Assembly: GCA_947628685.1 (NCBI GenBank)
Contig: CANRAT010000003.1
Span: 1-36,348, forward strand
Direction of reading: 5' to 3'
Source of the DNA: an uncultured Bacilli bacterium
GTDB lineage: Bacteria > Bacillota_I > Bacilli_A > RF39 > UBA660
Length of the DNA: 36,348 bases
In this document: in pieces, positions 24,508-33,267 of the stretch
Layout: every line of letters starts with the position of its first letter
Numbering within the stretch: position 1 is the stretch's first letter
Program-made: the position numbers and the translations under genes
Notes under the pieces: generated by a model
The model's input: only the letters and a program-made list of their open reading frames with translations
Database searches by the model: none
Told to the model about the DNA's origin: nothing

Positions 24508-27420
24508 ATGTTTAAAAGTGAAGCAAAATTATTTTTAAGTGCAAATAACAATGTTAATTCTGCTAAAACTTTAATAAATGAATGTAAAAGATTAATTGTT
24601 GATTTTGATTTGACTGGAGATTCAAATAGTAATGATTTAAAAAATAATATTAATAACTGCAATATAGATTCTCTAGTAGATAAAATTGAAGAAACAAAAG
24701 AAAGTTTAATGAAATTAGACCAAACTTTTGCAAGTGAATATATGACTTTATTGCAAGAATATCTTCAATCACAAACAATAGATACATCAAGCATGACAGA
24801 AGAAGAACAAATGAAATATAGTATACAAATGAATGCTTATGCCAGGGATTATAATCAAAATCTTTTATATATGTTAGAAAGATATGAAGAATCAGGAATG
24901 TTAACGGATGAGATGAAACAGCAACTAGAATATCAAAGAGAACTAGTTGCTCAATACGATATAAAAGATAAAATGGCTGTTTTAGATTCTACAAGTGAGG
25001 AATATATTGATTTATTTAAAAAGAATGCAGAAAGTGATAGAAAATTAATTAATTTAGATCCGAGTTTAACTGAAGAGCAAAAAGTATCGTATTTAAATGC
25101 ATACGAGACGAATTATAATCAGCAATTACAAGCTTTACAAGAAGCAATAGATTATAAATTAAAAAATGATAAATTAGAGAAAGAATTACAGGATTTATAT
25201 AAAGCAAAAGAAGATAATAATGGATTTTTTCACCCATTTGTTGAGAGTGAAATAGAAGAAGCTATTTTAGATAAGAAAATAGAGATAGGTAAGTTTAATC
25301 CAAAGAGTCCATATGCAGCAACAGAGGATGATATAGATTATAAAAATATGAATGGATGGGATAGATTTTGGACAAATACAGGGACATTTTTAACATCAAC
25401 ATTTACAGGCTTATACGACATATCAGAAGGAATTGAAGACGGATTTATTACTTTAGGTAGTGCAGTAGGCATAGTAGATAAAGATTGGGCTACGGAATTT
25501 GTAAGTAAAGATTTATCAGGGGAATTATATCAAGGAATAGTTCTTAATAAAGGAATGAATACAACTTCTGCTTATGGAACTTGGCACGAAGTAGGCGAAG
25601 TATTTGGTGGTTTTGTAGGTAAAGTAGGTATGTCCTTTGCGTGTCCTTGGGTAAATACAGTTATGAGTGGATTAAGCGCAACGGGGCATCAAGCAGAGAT
25701 ATCGTTTAATAATGGTGATGATTATTGGATGGCAGTAGGTAAAAGTTTTATTTCTGGAATTGGAGGAGCAGCAGAAGGATTTGCATACAGTAAGATGAAA
25801 ATGGCATTTCGAGAAATGCGTGGCAAGGGAACTATTAAACAGTTATGGAAACAAGTAATTACAAATGGTGAAACTTTGTCTAAAGAAGGATTAAAACAAG
25901 TAGGTAAAACATTTGGACATTCTTTAATTTCAGCAGCTATAGATCCAGATAGTTTAATTGAATCTGGATGCGTGGTAGCAAATGATTTTATGAATTTTTT
26001 AGCAACTGAAGAATTTAATTTAGAAGAAACTTTGAAAAAAGTAGGCAAAGCATATTTGTATAATTTAGGCATAAAATTTGCAAGTGATTTAGCATTTGGT
26101 TATGAGCCGTTTGGTAAAAAAGTAGATGAACTTGTCAATTCTAATGTAGCAGAACAACATTTTAAAAATAAAAATGCTGACATTTTGTTACAAAATAGCA
26201 ATTTATCAAATATAGATTATGTGGTCGAAATAACAAGCAAAATGGATGAATATAATCAACTATTAGACAATGCATCAGATGATGTAAAATATGCTTTAGA
26301 AGAAGCAAAAAGTGGCCATGCTATTGGTTTTAGTAGTCAGGCAGATGTTGATGTTTATACTAAACTTTCTAAATTACAAAAGGAAATTGGAGATTTACAG
26401 AAACATATTAATTTAAATATAAATACTAATGTTGGTAAGATCGATTCAGCACAACGAGCAAAAATAAAGGGAACTAATATAGATGTTGTATATGCCTATG
26501 ATGAATGTTTAAAACCATATGAAGGTAGAATCTATGAAACATATGGAATGACAAATTTACCAAAAGAGCAAGTCATAGATAACTTGGAAACAATAAAAAA
26601 ATATGACGGTCGTACTATTGGTGATAAACTTGATACTATAAGGAAAAATGAAGGACAATATTCTATTAAATCAGTTACTGCTGAATCAACTGCAATGCAA
26701 ACAATTATTGAAATAAGGCAAAGTTCTGTTCAATCTAAAGTTAGTAAAAGTCATAATAAAATTAGTGTGGTTCAAAAACAAGTGGATGACATGCTTGAAT
26801 TGACAAATTCATCACAATATAAACAATTTAAAACTCCAAAAGAAGCTAGAAAATATTTTAAAAGTGATCTAGAATATTGGGATTCTGCTCAAAAAAGTAT
26901 ATCACTGGATGATCCTAAACATCTTGGCTATGAAGGGATGCGCAAGTATACTGATTCAAAATATATATATATGAATCCATATATGCGAAATATAGGCCCA
27001 CTAAATTCAAAATCTGAAGCATTAATAGGTAATTTAGCAAATACATTAGATGAATTTAAGCTACAAGATGATATAGTTTTTTATAGAGGCGTTGACGAAT
27101 TAAATTGGTTACTTAAAGAAAATAATTTACCTATTGGTTCGGAAAATTTAAAATTATTATCTGGTGGAACTGTTATTGTAAGTGATAATGCATTTATGAG
27201 TGTCACTCCAGTAATGGGCGAAGGATTTACATACAAGAAAATTGTTGAAGTTATAAAAGCGCCAGCTGGAACAAAAGGTTTATTTGTCGATACATTTTCA
27301 TCATGTCCAGATGAGGTTGAATTTCTTATTCAAGCAGGTGAAGGTAATAGAAAAGTTTTGCAGGCAGTTGAAGAAATTGGCGATCAAATATTTGTTTACA
27401 GTGTGATTGTACCTAAATAG
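24508..27420 (+). CDS. T7SS ADP-ribosyltransferase toxin (module B)
   Basis: A 970-residue effector. Residues about 1-230 are helical and LXG-like (FDLTG near 35; long Glu/Gln-rich helices). A Gly/Ala-rich amphipathic middle (about 285-540: FTGLYDISEGIEDGFITLG, ISGIGGAAEGFAYS) resembles the module A toxin middle. The last ~160 residues match the bacterial exotoxin ADP-ribosyltransferase fold (R-S-E class): R860 in FYRGVDE, S898 in NAFMSVTP (the S-T-S-like strand), and the E-x-E pair E936/E938 in DEVEFLI. All the key residues of an active NAD-dependent mono-ADP-ribosyltransferase are present; the target is unknown. ATG 24508 follows AAAGGAG. The downstream ADP-ribosylglycohydrolase supports the assignment. 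Confidence 0.9.
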   Translation: MFKSEAKLFLSANNNVNSAKTLINECKRLIVDFDLTGDSNSNDLKNNINNCNIDSLVDKIEETKESLMKLDQTFASEYMTLLQEYLQSQTIDTSSMTEEEQMKYSIQMNAYARDYNQNLLYMLERYEESGMLTDEMKQQLEYQRELVAQYDIKDKMAVLDSTSEEYIDLFKKNAESDRKLINLDPSLTEEQKVSYLNAYETNYNQQLQALQEAIDYKLKNDKLEKELQDLYKAKEDNNGFFHPFVESEIEEAILDKKIEIGKFNPKSPYAATEDDIDYKNMNGWDRFWTNTGTFLTSTFTGLYDISEGIEDGFITLGSAVGIVDKDWATEFVSKDLSGELYQGIVLNKGMNTTSAYGTWHEVGEVFGGFVGKVGMSFACPWVNTVMSGLSATGHQAEISFNNGDDYWMAVGKSFISGIGGAAEGFAYSKMKMAFREMRGKGTIKQLWKQVITNGETLSKEGLKQVGKTFGHSLISAAIDPDSLIESGCVVANDFMNFLATEEFNLEETLKKVGKAYLYNLGIKFASDLAFGYEPFGKKVDELVNSNVAEQHFKNKNADILLQNSNLSNIDYVVEITSKMDEYNQLLDNASDDVKYALEEAKSGHAIGFSSQADVDVYTKLSKLQKEIGDLQKHINLNINTNVGKIDSAQRAKIKGTNIDVVYAYDECLKPYEGRIYETYGMTNLPKEQVIDNLETIKKYDGRTIGDKLDTIRKNEGQYSIKSVTAESTAMQTIIEIRQSSVQSKVSKSHNKISVVQKQVDDMLELTNSSQYKQFKTPKEARKYFKSDLEYWDSAQKSISLDDPKHLGYEGMRKYTDSKYIYMNPYMRNIGPLNSKSEALIGNLANTLDEFKLQDDIVFYRGVDELNWLLKENNLPIGSENLKLLSGGTVIVSDNAFMSVTPVMGEGFTYKKIVEVIKAPAGTKGLFVDTFSSCPDEVEFLIQAGEGNRKVLQAVEEIGDQIFVYSVIVPK

Positions 27421-27427
27421 AAAGGAG

Positions 27428-27631
27428 ATGTTATGTATAGAAAATAGTAACAATAAATATAATACTGATTTTGGCATAACAAAAATTATGGATGCTACTG
27501 GAAAAGTATTAACTAGAGAAGAACTTATAAAATTAATGAAAATGAAAGAAGAAAATCTTAAAAAGCAAAAAGAATATATAAAAAACAATTTTGATGATGA
27601 AATGTTTGAAAATATTCCCAGGCAAAGATAA
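27428..27631 (+). CDS. Small protein between the ART toxin and its glycohydrolase
   Basis: A 67-residue hydrophilic protein (MLCIENSNNKYNTDFGITK, then KVLTREELIKLMKMKEENLKKQ) with a charged C-terminal helix and no recognised domain. The start is uncertain. ATG 27428 lies immediately after AAAGGAG with almost no spacing, and an in-frame TTG at 27407 overlaps the toxin end. Reinitiation after the toxin stop at 27420 is possible. It may be a second immunity factor, a chaperone, or part of the immunity unit. It is transcribed with the toxin and the glycohydrolase, which begins 71 bases later. Only the frame, its position and its lysine/glutamate-rich composition support it as a real gene. Confidence 0.5.
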   Translation: MLCIENSNNKYNTDFGITKIMDATGKVLTREELIKLMKMKEENLKKQKEYIKNNFDDEMFENIPRQR

Positions 27632-27702
27632 TAATGAGTAATTATGTCAGATGTTTTGGTACTGAATTTATAATTAAATCTTTTATATTTGGAGGATATG
27701 AT

Positions 27703-28830
27703 ATGACAAATAAAAAAATAATATCAAAATATAAGTCAGAAAAAAGCGAAGAAAAAAATTTATCTTTTAAAGATTTAATTTACTGTTTGAAAAATGAAAA
27801 AACTAATTTATTGAATCAATCACAATATAATGGAAATAAAAGTGAAACTAAAGATTTTAATAACATATTAAATTCCATAGTCGGTTTTACAGTGGGAGAT
27901 GCTTTAGGAGTCCCTGTCGAATTTAAATCAAGACAAAAATTAGAAATCAATCCATTGAAGGAAATGATCGGCTATGGTTTTCATAAAGTACCCGAAGGAA
28001 CTTGGAGCGATGATTCATCAATGATGTTAGCTACTATGGATTCAATAATAGAAAAAAAGGATATAGATTACAATGATATTATGAAAAAGTTTTGTGATTG
28101 GTATGCTGATTCAAAATACACTGCAACAGGGATTACTTTTGATATTGGTATTTCAACAAGTAAGGCATTGCAAAAATTTTATAACGGATTATCTGCTCTT
28201 GAATGTGGAGGTAATGGAGAATATGATAATGGTAATGGTTCTTTAATGCGACTTTTACCTATTGTTTTATATTCATTTTATAATAATTTGAATGAAGAAC
28301 AAGAAATAGAGTTAATAAGCAACAGTTCATCATTAACCCACAATCATGAAATAAGTAAATTGGGGTGTAAAATATATACTGATTTTGTAAAATCATTGTT
28401 GAAAGGTCAAACAAAAGCACAGGCTTTTAATGATATACTTAGCAAAGATTATAGTGAACATTATTCTAATGGAAGCATTAATTATTATAAAAGATTACTG
28501 AATATCAAATTTCCAGAATTAAGTAGTAGTGAAATTAATTCTTCTGGATTTATTGTAGATACGTTAGAAGCAAGTATTTGGTGTTTACTTACAACAAGTT
28601 CGTATGAAAATGCGGTTGTTAAAGCGATAAATTTGGGTAATGATACTGACACGATAGGAGCAATAACTGGTTCAATGGCAGGTATTTTATATGGTTATGA
28701 AAGTATTCCCGAAAGATGGATATCAAAATTAAAAAATAAAGAATATTTGTTTAGTTTAATCAACAAATTTGATGAAACTTTAATTAATTTGAAATATAAT
28801 GAAAACAGTGATGCCAAAAAGAACCTATGA
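27703..28830 (+). CDS. ADP-ribosylglycohydrolase family protein, probable immunity to the ART toxin
   Basis: A 375-residue enzyme of the ADP-ribosylglycohydrolase (DraG/ARH) family, which removes ADP-ribose from modified proteins. The catalytic domain begins near residue 50. GFTVGDALGVPVEF opens it, WSDDSS (101-106) and GNDTDT (312-317) supply the binuclear Mg2+ ligands, and THNHE is also present. The first ~50 residues are an added hydrophilic extension. ATG 27703 follows GGAGG at seven bases; the frame is open 23 codons further upstream without a good site. It lies in the same operon as an ADP-ribosyltransferase toxin, like the T6SS Tre1-Tri1 pair in which the ARH-type immunity protein both blocks the toxin and reverses its mark. 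The immunity role is inferred. Confidence 0.9.
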   Translation: MTNKKIISKYKSEKSEEKNLSFKDLIYCLKNEKTNLLNQSQYNGNKSETKDFNNILNSIVGFTVGDALGVPVEFKSRQKLEINPLKEMIGYGFHKVPEGTWSDDSSMMLATMDSIIEKKDIDYNDIMKKFCDWYADSKYTATGITFDIGISTSKALQKFYNGLSALECGGNGEYDNGNGSLMRLLPIVLYSFYNNLNEEQEIELISNSSSLTHNHEISKLGCKIYTDFVKSLLKGQTKAQAFNDILSKDYSEHYSNGSINYYKRLLNIKFPELSSSEINSSGFIVDTLEASIWCLLTTSSYENAVVKAINLGNDTDTIGAITGSMAGILYGYESIPERWISKLKNKEYLFSLINKFDETLINLKYNENSDAKKNL

Positions 28831-29017
28831 GTGAATTTAAGATAGTAAAAGAACATAAAAAAATTTTGATATTAAAATAATTTATTTTGAAATAATATTT
28901 GTTAATTATGAAAAATCGTATATTAATAAAATCCTAAATATTAGTTATAAGAGTTCAATTGAATTTAGAAAAGATTTAATTAAAAATTTAAATAAAAAGG
29001 AGAAATTTTATGAATGA
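28827..29017 (+). pseudogene. Frameshifted small gene between ARH and DUF4176
   Basis: ATG 28827 overlaps the glycohydrolase stop (ATGA). It reads MSEFKIVKEHKKILILK, then stops at TAA. After the A/T run at 28858-28867, another frame continues without a stop to TGA 29015-29017 (DIKIIYFEIIFVNYEK, then SIEFRKDLIKNLNKKEK) and overlaps the next gene start. One extra T in the run would give a single protein of about 63 residues. This looks like a recent frameshift or a homopolymer sequencing error; ribosomal slippage is possible. Confidence 0.45.
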
Positions 29018-29372
29018 AAAATTTAAAAAGTATTTACCATTAGGAAGTGTAGTATTAATGAAGGGTGGTAAAAAAAGGATTATGGTGACAGGGTATGCGG
29101 TTAAAGCACCAGAATCAGGAGATAGACTTTGGGATTATATAGGTTGCTTATGGCCTGAGGGTATGATAACACCTGATAAAAATCTGCTTTTTGACCACAA
29201 GGATATTCAACAAATATTTGCTATTGGATATTCTGATGATGAACAAAAAAGATTTATGAGTGTATTGGATAAAGCTACTCAATTAAGAGAAGATAGATTA
29301 AATCAAAATAATGTAGTTGTTGATAGTACAAATTCAAACAATAATGGTGATGATACAAATTCAAATGGTTAA
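29010..29372 (+). CDS. DUF4176 protein (T7SS-associated), module B
   Basis: A 120-residue DUF4176 protein, paralogous to that at 16243: YLPLGSVVLMKGGKKRIMVTGY, then DYIGCLWPEGM, then FDHKDIQQIFAIGYSDDEQ. It differs in a longer polar tail rich in Asn, Ser and Asp (STNSNNNGDDTNSNG). ATG 29010 follows AAAAAGGAG. It ends module B, directly before a terminator, as its paralogue does in module A. The biochemical role of the family is unknown. Conservation of this gene at the end of both modules, while toxin and immunity genes change, suggests a function tied to the secretion system rather than to one toxin. Confidence 0.88.
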   Translation: MNEKFKKYLPLGSVVLMKGGKKRIMVTGYAVKAPESGDRLWDYIGCLWPEGMITPDKNLLFDHKDIQQIFAIGYSDDEQKRFMSVLDKATQLREDRLNQNNVVVDSTNSNNNGDDTNSNG

Positions 29373-29376
29373 TAAT

Positions 29377-29410
29377 TAAATTTAAAGCAATTATTTGCTT
29401 TTTTAATTTA
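29377..29410 (+). terminator. Terminator after module B
   Basis: AAAGCAA (29384-29390), loop TTAT, TTGCTTT (29395-29401), followed by TTTAATTTA; flanking TTAAATT/AATTTA extends the stem. Confidence 0.8.
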
Positions 29411-29702
29411 TTAGGGAAGTGTTTTATAAAAATATAAAAAAGTAAACAAAATACGTTTACAGACATTTGTTTGAATGATATGATGAACATCATAAATGGC
29501 TAAAAGAATTAGATATTTGCTATTTAGAAATAGTTATTTAATTTAGATAATACATTTAAAAGATACGGAGATAAACCAAAATTTGAATCAAAAATAAAAG
29601 TAGAAAATCAGAAAAAATAAATAACATTATAAGTATTTATTAAGGTAAAATATATAACTCAATAAAAATATAATCATATTATCAAAATTAAAATAAGAGA
29701 TA
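29411..29702 (+). mobile_element. Decayed TnpB element remnant
   Basis: This stretch aligns in blocks with 35576-36010, the upstream region and 5' half of the TnpB-like gene at 35672. Shared pieces include GGGAAGTG/GGAAAGTG, the ATTTGTTTG-ATGATAT promoter area, TATTTAATTTAGA, CATTTAAAAGATAC and AATATAATCATATTA. Large internal deletions and several stops remove coding capacity. The insert has no equivalent between DUF4176 and xre in module A, so it arrived or survived only in the right-hand copy. Confidence 0.75.
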
Positions 29703-29719
29703 ATAACTTTTATTTTATA

Positions 29720-29873
29720 ATTAATAGCTTTTCGTTAGAAAAATCTAATATATAATCAACACTTGTATTATAGAATATTGCAAGTTTATTAAAAATATTT
29801 GCTGGTATATCATTTGTTTTAGTTTCATATTTTGAATAAACTGTTTGAGACATATTAAGCTCATTTGCTAGAA
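29720..29873 (-). pseudogene. Remnant of the small XRE regulator gene
   Basis: Read on the minus strand, this gives ANELNMSQTVYSKYETKTND, IPANIFNKLAIFYNTSVDYI and LDFSNEK. These correspond to residues about 18-65 of the intact regulator at 16572. The first ~18 codons, the start, the ribosome binding site and the 15-bp operator palindrome are missing, replaced by unrelated sequence up to the SNF2 promoter. It is the right-hand partner of the duplicated xre-SNF2 segment and is not expressed as a complete HTH protein. Confidence 0.85.
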
Positions 29874-30149
29874 TATACGTGTTTTGTTACATTCGATTTA
29901 TAAAATTTAAAGAATTTTAAATTTCTTATTGACATAAGTACAAATGTTTGCTATTATATATATGTTTATTTGAGGTGGTTTTATGGATATAGATGAAATG
30001 TTAAAAAAAGAATTAGGAATGGATTCATATACTAAAGGTAAAAATTATTCTAGAAATGTTTATTTAAGTGATGTAAGTAAATCTGGAAAATATCTTTCTT
30101 TTTTCAAATTTTTTGTTCAATCTGAAAGAAACCATGAATACTATACAGT
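29735..30149. repeat. Diverged duplicate of the xre - SNF2 5' region, copy 2
   Basis: Counterpart of 16620-17150, containing the decayed xre, the SNF2 promoter and the first ~167 bp of the intact SNF2 gene. Confidence 0.9.
29929..29957 (+). promoter_or_regulatory. Promoter of the SNF2 helicase gene
   Basis: TTGACA (29929-29934), a 17-bp spacer and TATTAT (29952-29957); GAGGTGG precedes ATG 29983. Confidence 0.75.
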
Positions 30150-33138
30150 AAATATATTTTTAAATAATGGCGAAATTTTTAGGTATCACTGCACTTGTGA
30201 ACAATTTAATGCATATGATACTTGTAAACATGTTGCAGCATGCTTTATAAAATATAAAAGAGATATATTCCCTAAACCATTAGATGAGTATGATATTTCT
30301 AAAAATATATTAGATTATTTTAGTAAAGATAAGTCTACTAATAATATAAAAGAAAAACTTAATTTAGATGTTGAACTAGATTTTACTCATGGTAAAATAA
30401 TGGCGTATATTTCGATAGGATTAAATAAGACATATGTAATAAAAAGTGAAAGTAAACTTGCTTCATTCCTAAACGCATATAAAAAAGAACAATATAGATT
30501 TGGGGCTAATTTCTTGTATGACCCTAATATACATTACTTATCCATAGAAGATGAAAATATATTAAATTTTTTTACAGGATATGAAAAATCGAATTCTAAT
30601 ATTTATTATTACCACCGTTCTAACAATAATCCATTTGAGTTAAACTTAAGAGAATTTAGAGCTTTCTTAAAATTATTAGATGGTAAAGAATTTAAAATAA
30701 AAGATCATGGAATAATAAAACAAATAAAAGAAGATGTGCCAATAAATTTAAAATTAGATTATAATAATGACCACTATGAACTTTCATTTGATAATGAAAA
30801 TGAGTGCTATGTAATAGATGATGAATATAAATATATTGTTCATAATGAGACTTTTTATATAGTTCCTAAGGATATATCAGAAATTTTAAAATTAAAAAAT
30901 GAATCTAAAGTAGAAAAAATAGTATTTAAAAAAGAAAATACTGAAATGTTTAAAAAGGGTTTATTAAGTAGAATAAAAAATAATTTAAGTATAACTGAAA
31001 ATGTAAAAGATATAATTATTTCTGGTAAACCTACTATATCATATTATTTCGATTTTTCAAAAGATTGCATAACTTGTAAGATTAAATTTGATTATAAAGG
31101 GAATATAATAGATTACTTTGATAAACAAACAAATATTTTAAGAGATGAACAAGCAGAACAAAGTGCTTTGATTGAATTAGTTAATTATAAATTTAAAATA
31201 GGAAGTAATAATATTATTTTGGATAATCTAGAGGATATATGTAACTTTATAGAAAATGGAATACAAGAATTAAATCAAAAATATAGTGTATATACAACGA
31301 AAAAAGTAGATGATATCAAAATAATTAAAAAGAGTAATATAAATTCTAATTTTTCAATTGGTAAAGATGCAATAATGTCTTATAATTTTGACGTAGATAA
31401 TATAGATTTAAATGAACTTGGTAAAGTATTATCTGAGCTAAAACTTAAAAAGAAATATTATAAATTAAAAAATGGAAATATAATTGACTTATATGAAAAT
31501 AAAGAATTAAATGAACTTAATGAAATATTTGACGATTTAGATATAAATAGTAAAAAAATAGAAGAAGGCATTATAGAAATACCTAAATATAGAGCATTTT
31601 ATATAGATAGTTTAAAGAAAAATAAATATAAGTCAATAAATACTGATAATTCATTTAATAAATTTATTAAAAATTTTGAGGAATATAAAAAAGTTAAAAT
31701 AAATTTTGATGAAAAAGACGAAAAGATACTTAGAGATTATCAAAAAGAGGGAGTTAGATGGTTATACACACTTTATAAATGTGATTTAGGTGGAATATTA
31801 GCAGATGAAATGGGTCTAGGTAAAAGTTTACAGACTATATGTTTTATAAAGCAAATTTTAAAAGAGAAAAATGATGCTAAAATAATGATTGTATGTCCAA
31901 CTTCACTGGTATATAACTGGAAAAAGGAGTTTGATAAATTTGCGCCTGAACTAAAATATATAACTGTTGCAGAAAATAAAAAGAAAAGATTAGAAATAAT
32001 AAAAAATATAGATAAATATAACGTATTTATAACATCATATGGTTTAATTAGAAATGATAATGATGAGTATGAAAATGTAAACTTTGAGGTTTGTGTTATA
32101 GATGAAGCGCAAGCGATTAAAAACTATCAGGCAAATATGAGTAAAGAAGTAAAAAAAATTAAGTCTAGAACTAAGATAGCTCTAACTGGAACTCCTTTAG
32201 AAAATTCAGTATTAGAACTATGGAGTATATTTGATTTCATTATGCCTGGTTATTTAAATAATATATCAAAATTTAAAGAAAATTATGGTATTAGTGATAT
32301 TGATTTAAAATCTTTAGAAAGGTTAAAAAAATTAAATTATCAAATAAAACCTTTTATATTAAGAAGAAAGAAAAAGGATGTATCAAAAGAACTTCCAGAT
32401 AAGATAGAAAATAATATATATTTAGAATTACCTGATATTCAAAAGGCTCTTTATTTAAATGTAGTTAAAACAACCAAGGAAGAGATGGATGAATTAATTA
32501 AGACTGAAGGCTGGTCTAAAGCAAGATTTAAAATATTACAGTTACTAACAAAATTAAGACAAATATGTATAGATCCTAGTGTTTTATATGAAGATTATAA
32601 AGGTGAATCAATAAAATTAGAAAAATTACTTGAAATAGTAAAAGATTACATAAAAGAAGGACATAAAATATTAATATTTAGTAGTTTTAAAAGAATATTA
32701 GATAAAGTAAATAAAAAGTTTAATAAGGAAGGAATTAAAAGTTATACCATAAATGGAGATATTGATTCTAAAGATAGAATGAATTTAGTTGAAAGTTTTA
32801 ATACTGATGATACAAATTGTTTTTTAATCACACTGAAAGCTGGAGGTACAGGACTTAATTTAACAAGTGCAGATATAGTAATACATCTAGATATATGGTG
32901 GAATCCACAAGTTGAAAATCAAGCAACAGATAGAACACATAGAATAGGTCAAAAAAACAAAGTAACAGTTATTAGACTTATAACAAAAGGAACTATCGAA
33001 GAGAGAATAATAGAATTACAGGAAAAGAAGAAAATATTGAGTGACAATTTAATAGAAGGTAAAGCTGACTCTAATACCGTTTCAAATCTAACAGAAAAAG
33101 AGTTAAAAGAATTACTTTCATATGGGGAAAATGAATAA
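29983..33138 (+). CDS. SNF2-family DNA translocase with SWIM zinc finger
   Basis: A 1051-residue bacterial SNF2 ATPase. A SWIM zinc finger, CTC(x8)CKH, lies at 70-83 (C70, C72, C81, H83). A long middle region (about 100-560) fits the bacterial SNF2-associated domain. The helicase core begins with LRDYQKEGVRWL, Walker A DEMGLGKS (608-615) and the DEAQ box (707-710), with TGTPLENS as motif III. The C-terminal lobe contains GGTGLNLTSADIVIHLD and ATDRTHRIGQ (motifs V-VI). Such proteins move along duplex DNA and displace or remodel bound proteins, including RNA polymerase in the RapA group; a DNA-repair or transcription role is possible. It has its own promoter. Its first ~167 bp also occur as a broken copy at 16986. 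Confidence 0.92.
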   Translation: MDIDEMLKKELGMDSYTKGKNYSRNVYLSDVSKSGKYLSFFKFFVQSERNHEYYTVNIFLNNGEIFRYHCTCEQFNAYDTCKHVAACFIKYKRDIFPKPLDEYDISKNILDYFSKDKSTNNIKEKLNLDVELDFTHGKIMAYISIGLNKTYVIKSESKLASFLNAYKKEQYRFGANFLYDPNIHYLSIEDENILNFFTGYEKSNSNIYYYHRSNNNPFELNLREFRAFLKLLDGKEFKIKDHGIIKQIKEDVPINLKLDYNNDHYELSFDNENECYVIDDEYKYIVHNETFYIVPKDISEILKLKNESKVEKIVFKKENTEMFKKGLLSRIKNNLSITENVKDIIISGKPTISYYFDFSKDCITCKIKFDYKGNIIDYFDKQTNILRDEQAEQSALIELVNYKFKIGSNNIILDNLEDICNFIENGIQELNQKYSVYTTKKVDDIKIIKKSNINSNFSIGKDAIMSYNFDVDNIDLNELGKVLSELKLKKKYYKLKNGNIIDLYENKELNELNEIFDDLDINSKKIEEGIIEIPKYRAFYIDSLKKNKYKSINTDNSFNKFIKNFEEYKKVKINFDEKDEKILRDYQKEGVRWLYTLYKCDLGGILADEMGLGKSLQTICFIKQILKEKNDAKIMIVCPTSLVYNWKKEFDKFAPELKYITVAENKKKRLEIIKNIDKYNVFITSYGLIRNDNDEYENVNFEVCVIDEAQAIKNYQANMSKEVKKIKSRTKIALTGTPLENSVLELWSIFDFIMPGYLNNISKFKENYGISDIDLKSLERLKKLNYQIKPFILRRKKKDVSKELPDKIENNIYLELPDIQKALYLNVVKTTKEEMDELIKTEGWSKARFKILQLLTKLRQICIDPSVLYEDYKGESIKLEKLLEIVKDYIKEGHKILIFSSFKRILDKVNKKFNKEGIKSYTINGDIDSKDRMNLVESFNTDDTNCFLITLKAGGTGLNLTSADIVIHLDIWWNPQVENQATDRTHRIGQKNKVTVIRLITKGTIEERIIELQEKKKILSDNLIEGKADSNTVSNLTEKELKELLSYGENE

Positions 33139-33267
33139 TATGATGGTATACAATAATTTTGTGAAAAATTATTTAAATAGGAAATGTAAGAGATATACTT
33201 TATTGTATAAACGCAGTTTTCTTTGTAATAAAAATGTATTAAGTAAATAAAATTTAATGGTGATAAT

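Noticed and set aside
33140..33250. 36-codon open frame between SNF2 and the C26 hydrolase
   Set aside because: It has no well-placed ribosome binding site, no conserved motif and biased AT-rich codons; chance is the simplest explanation.
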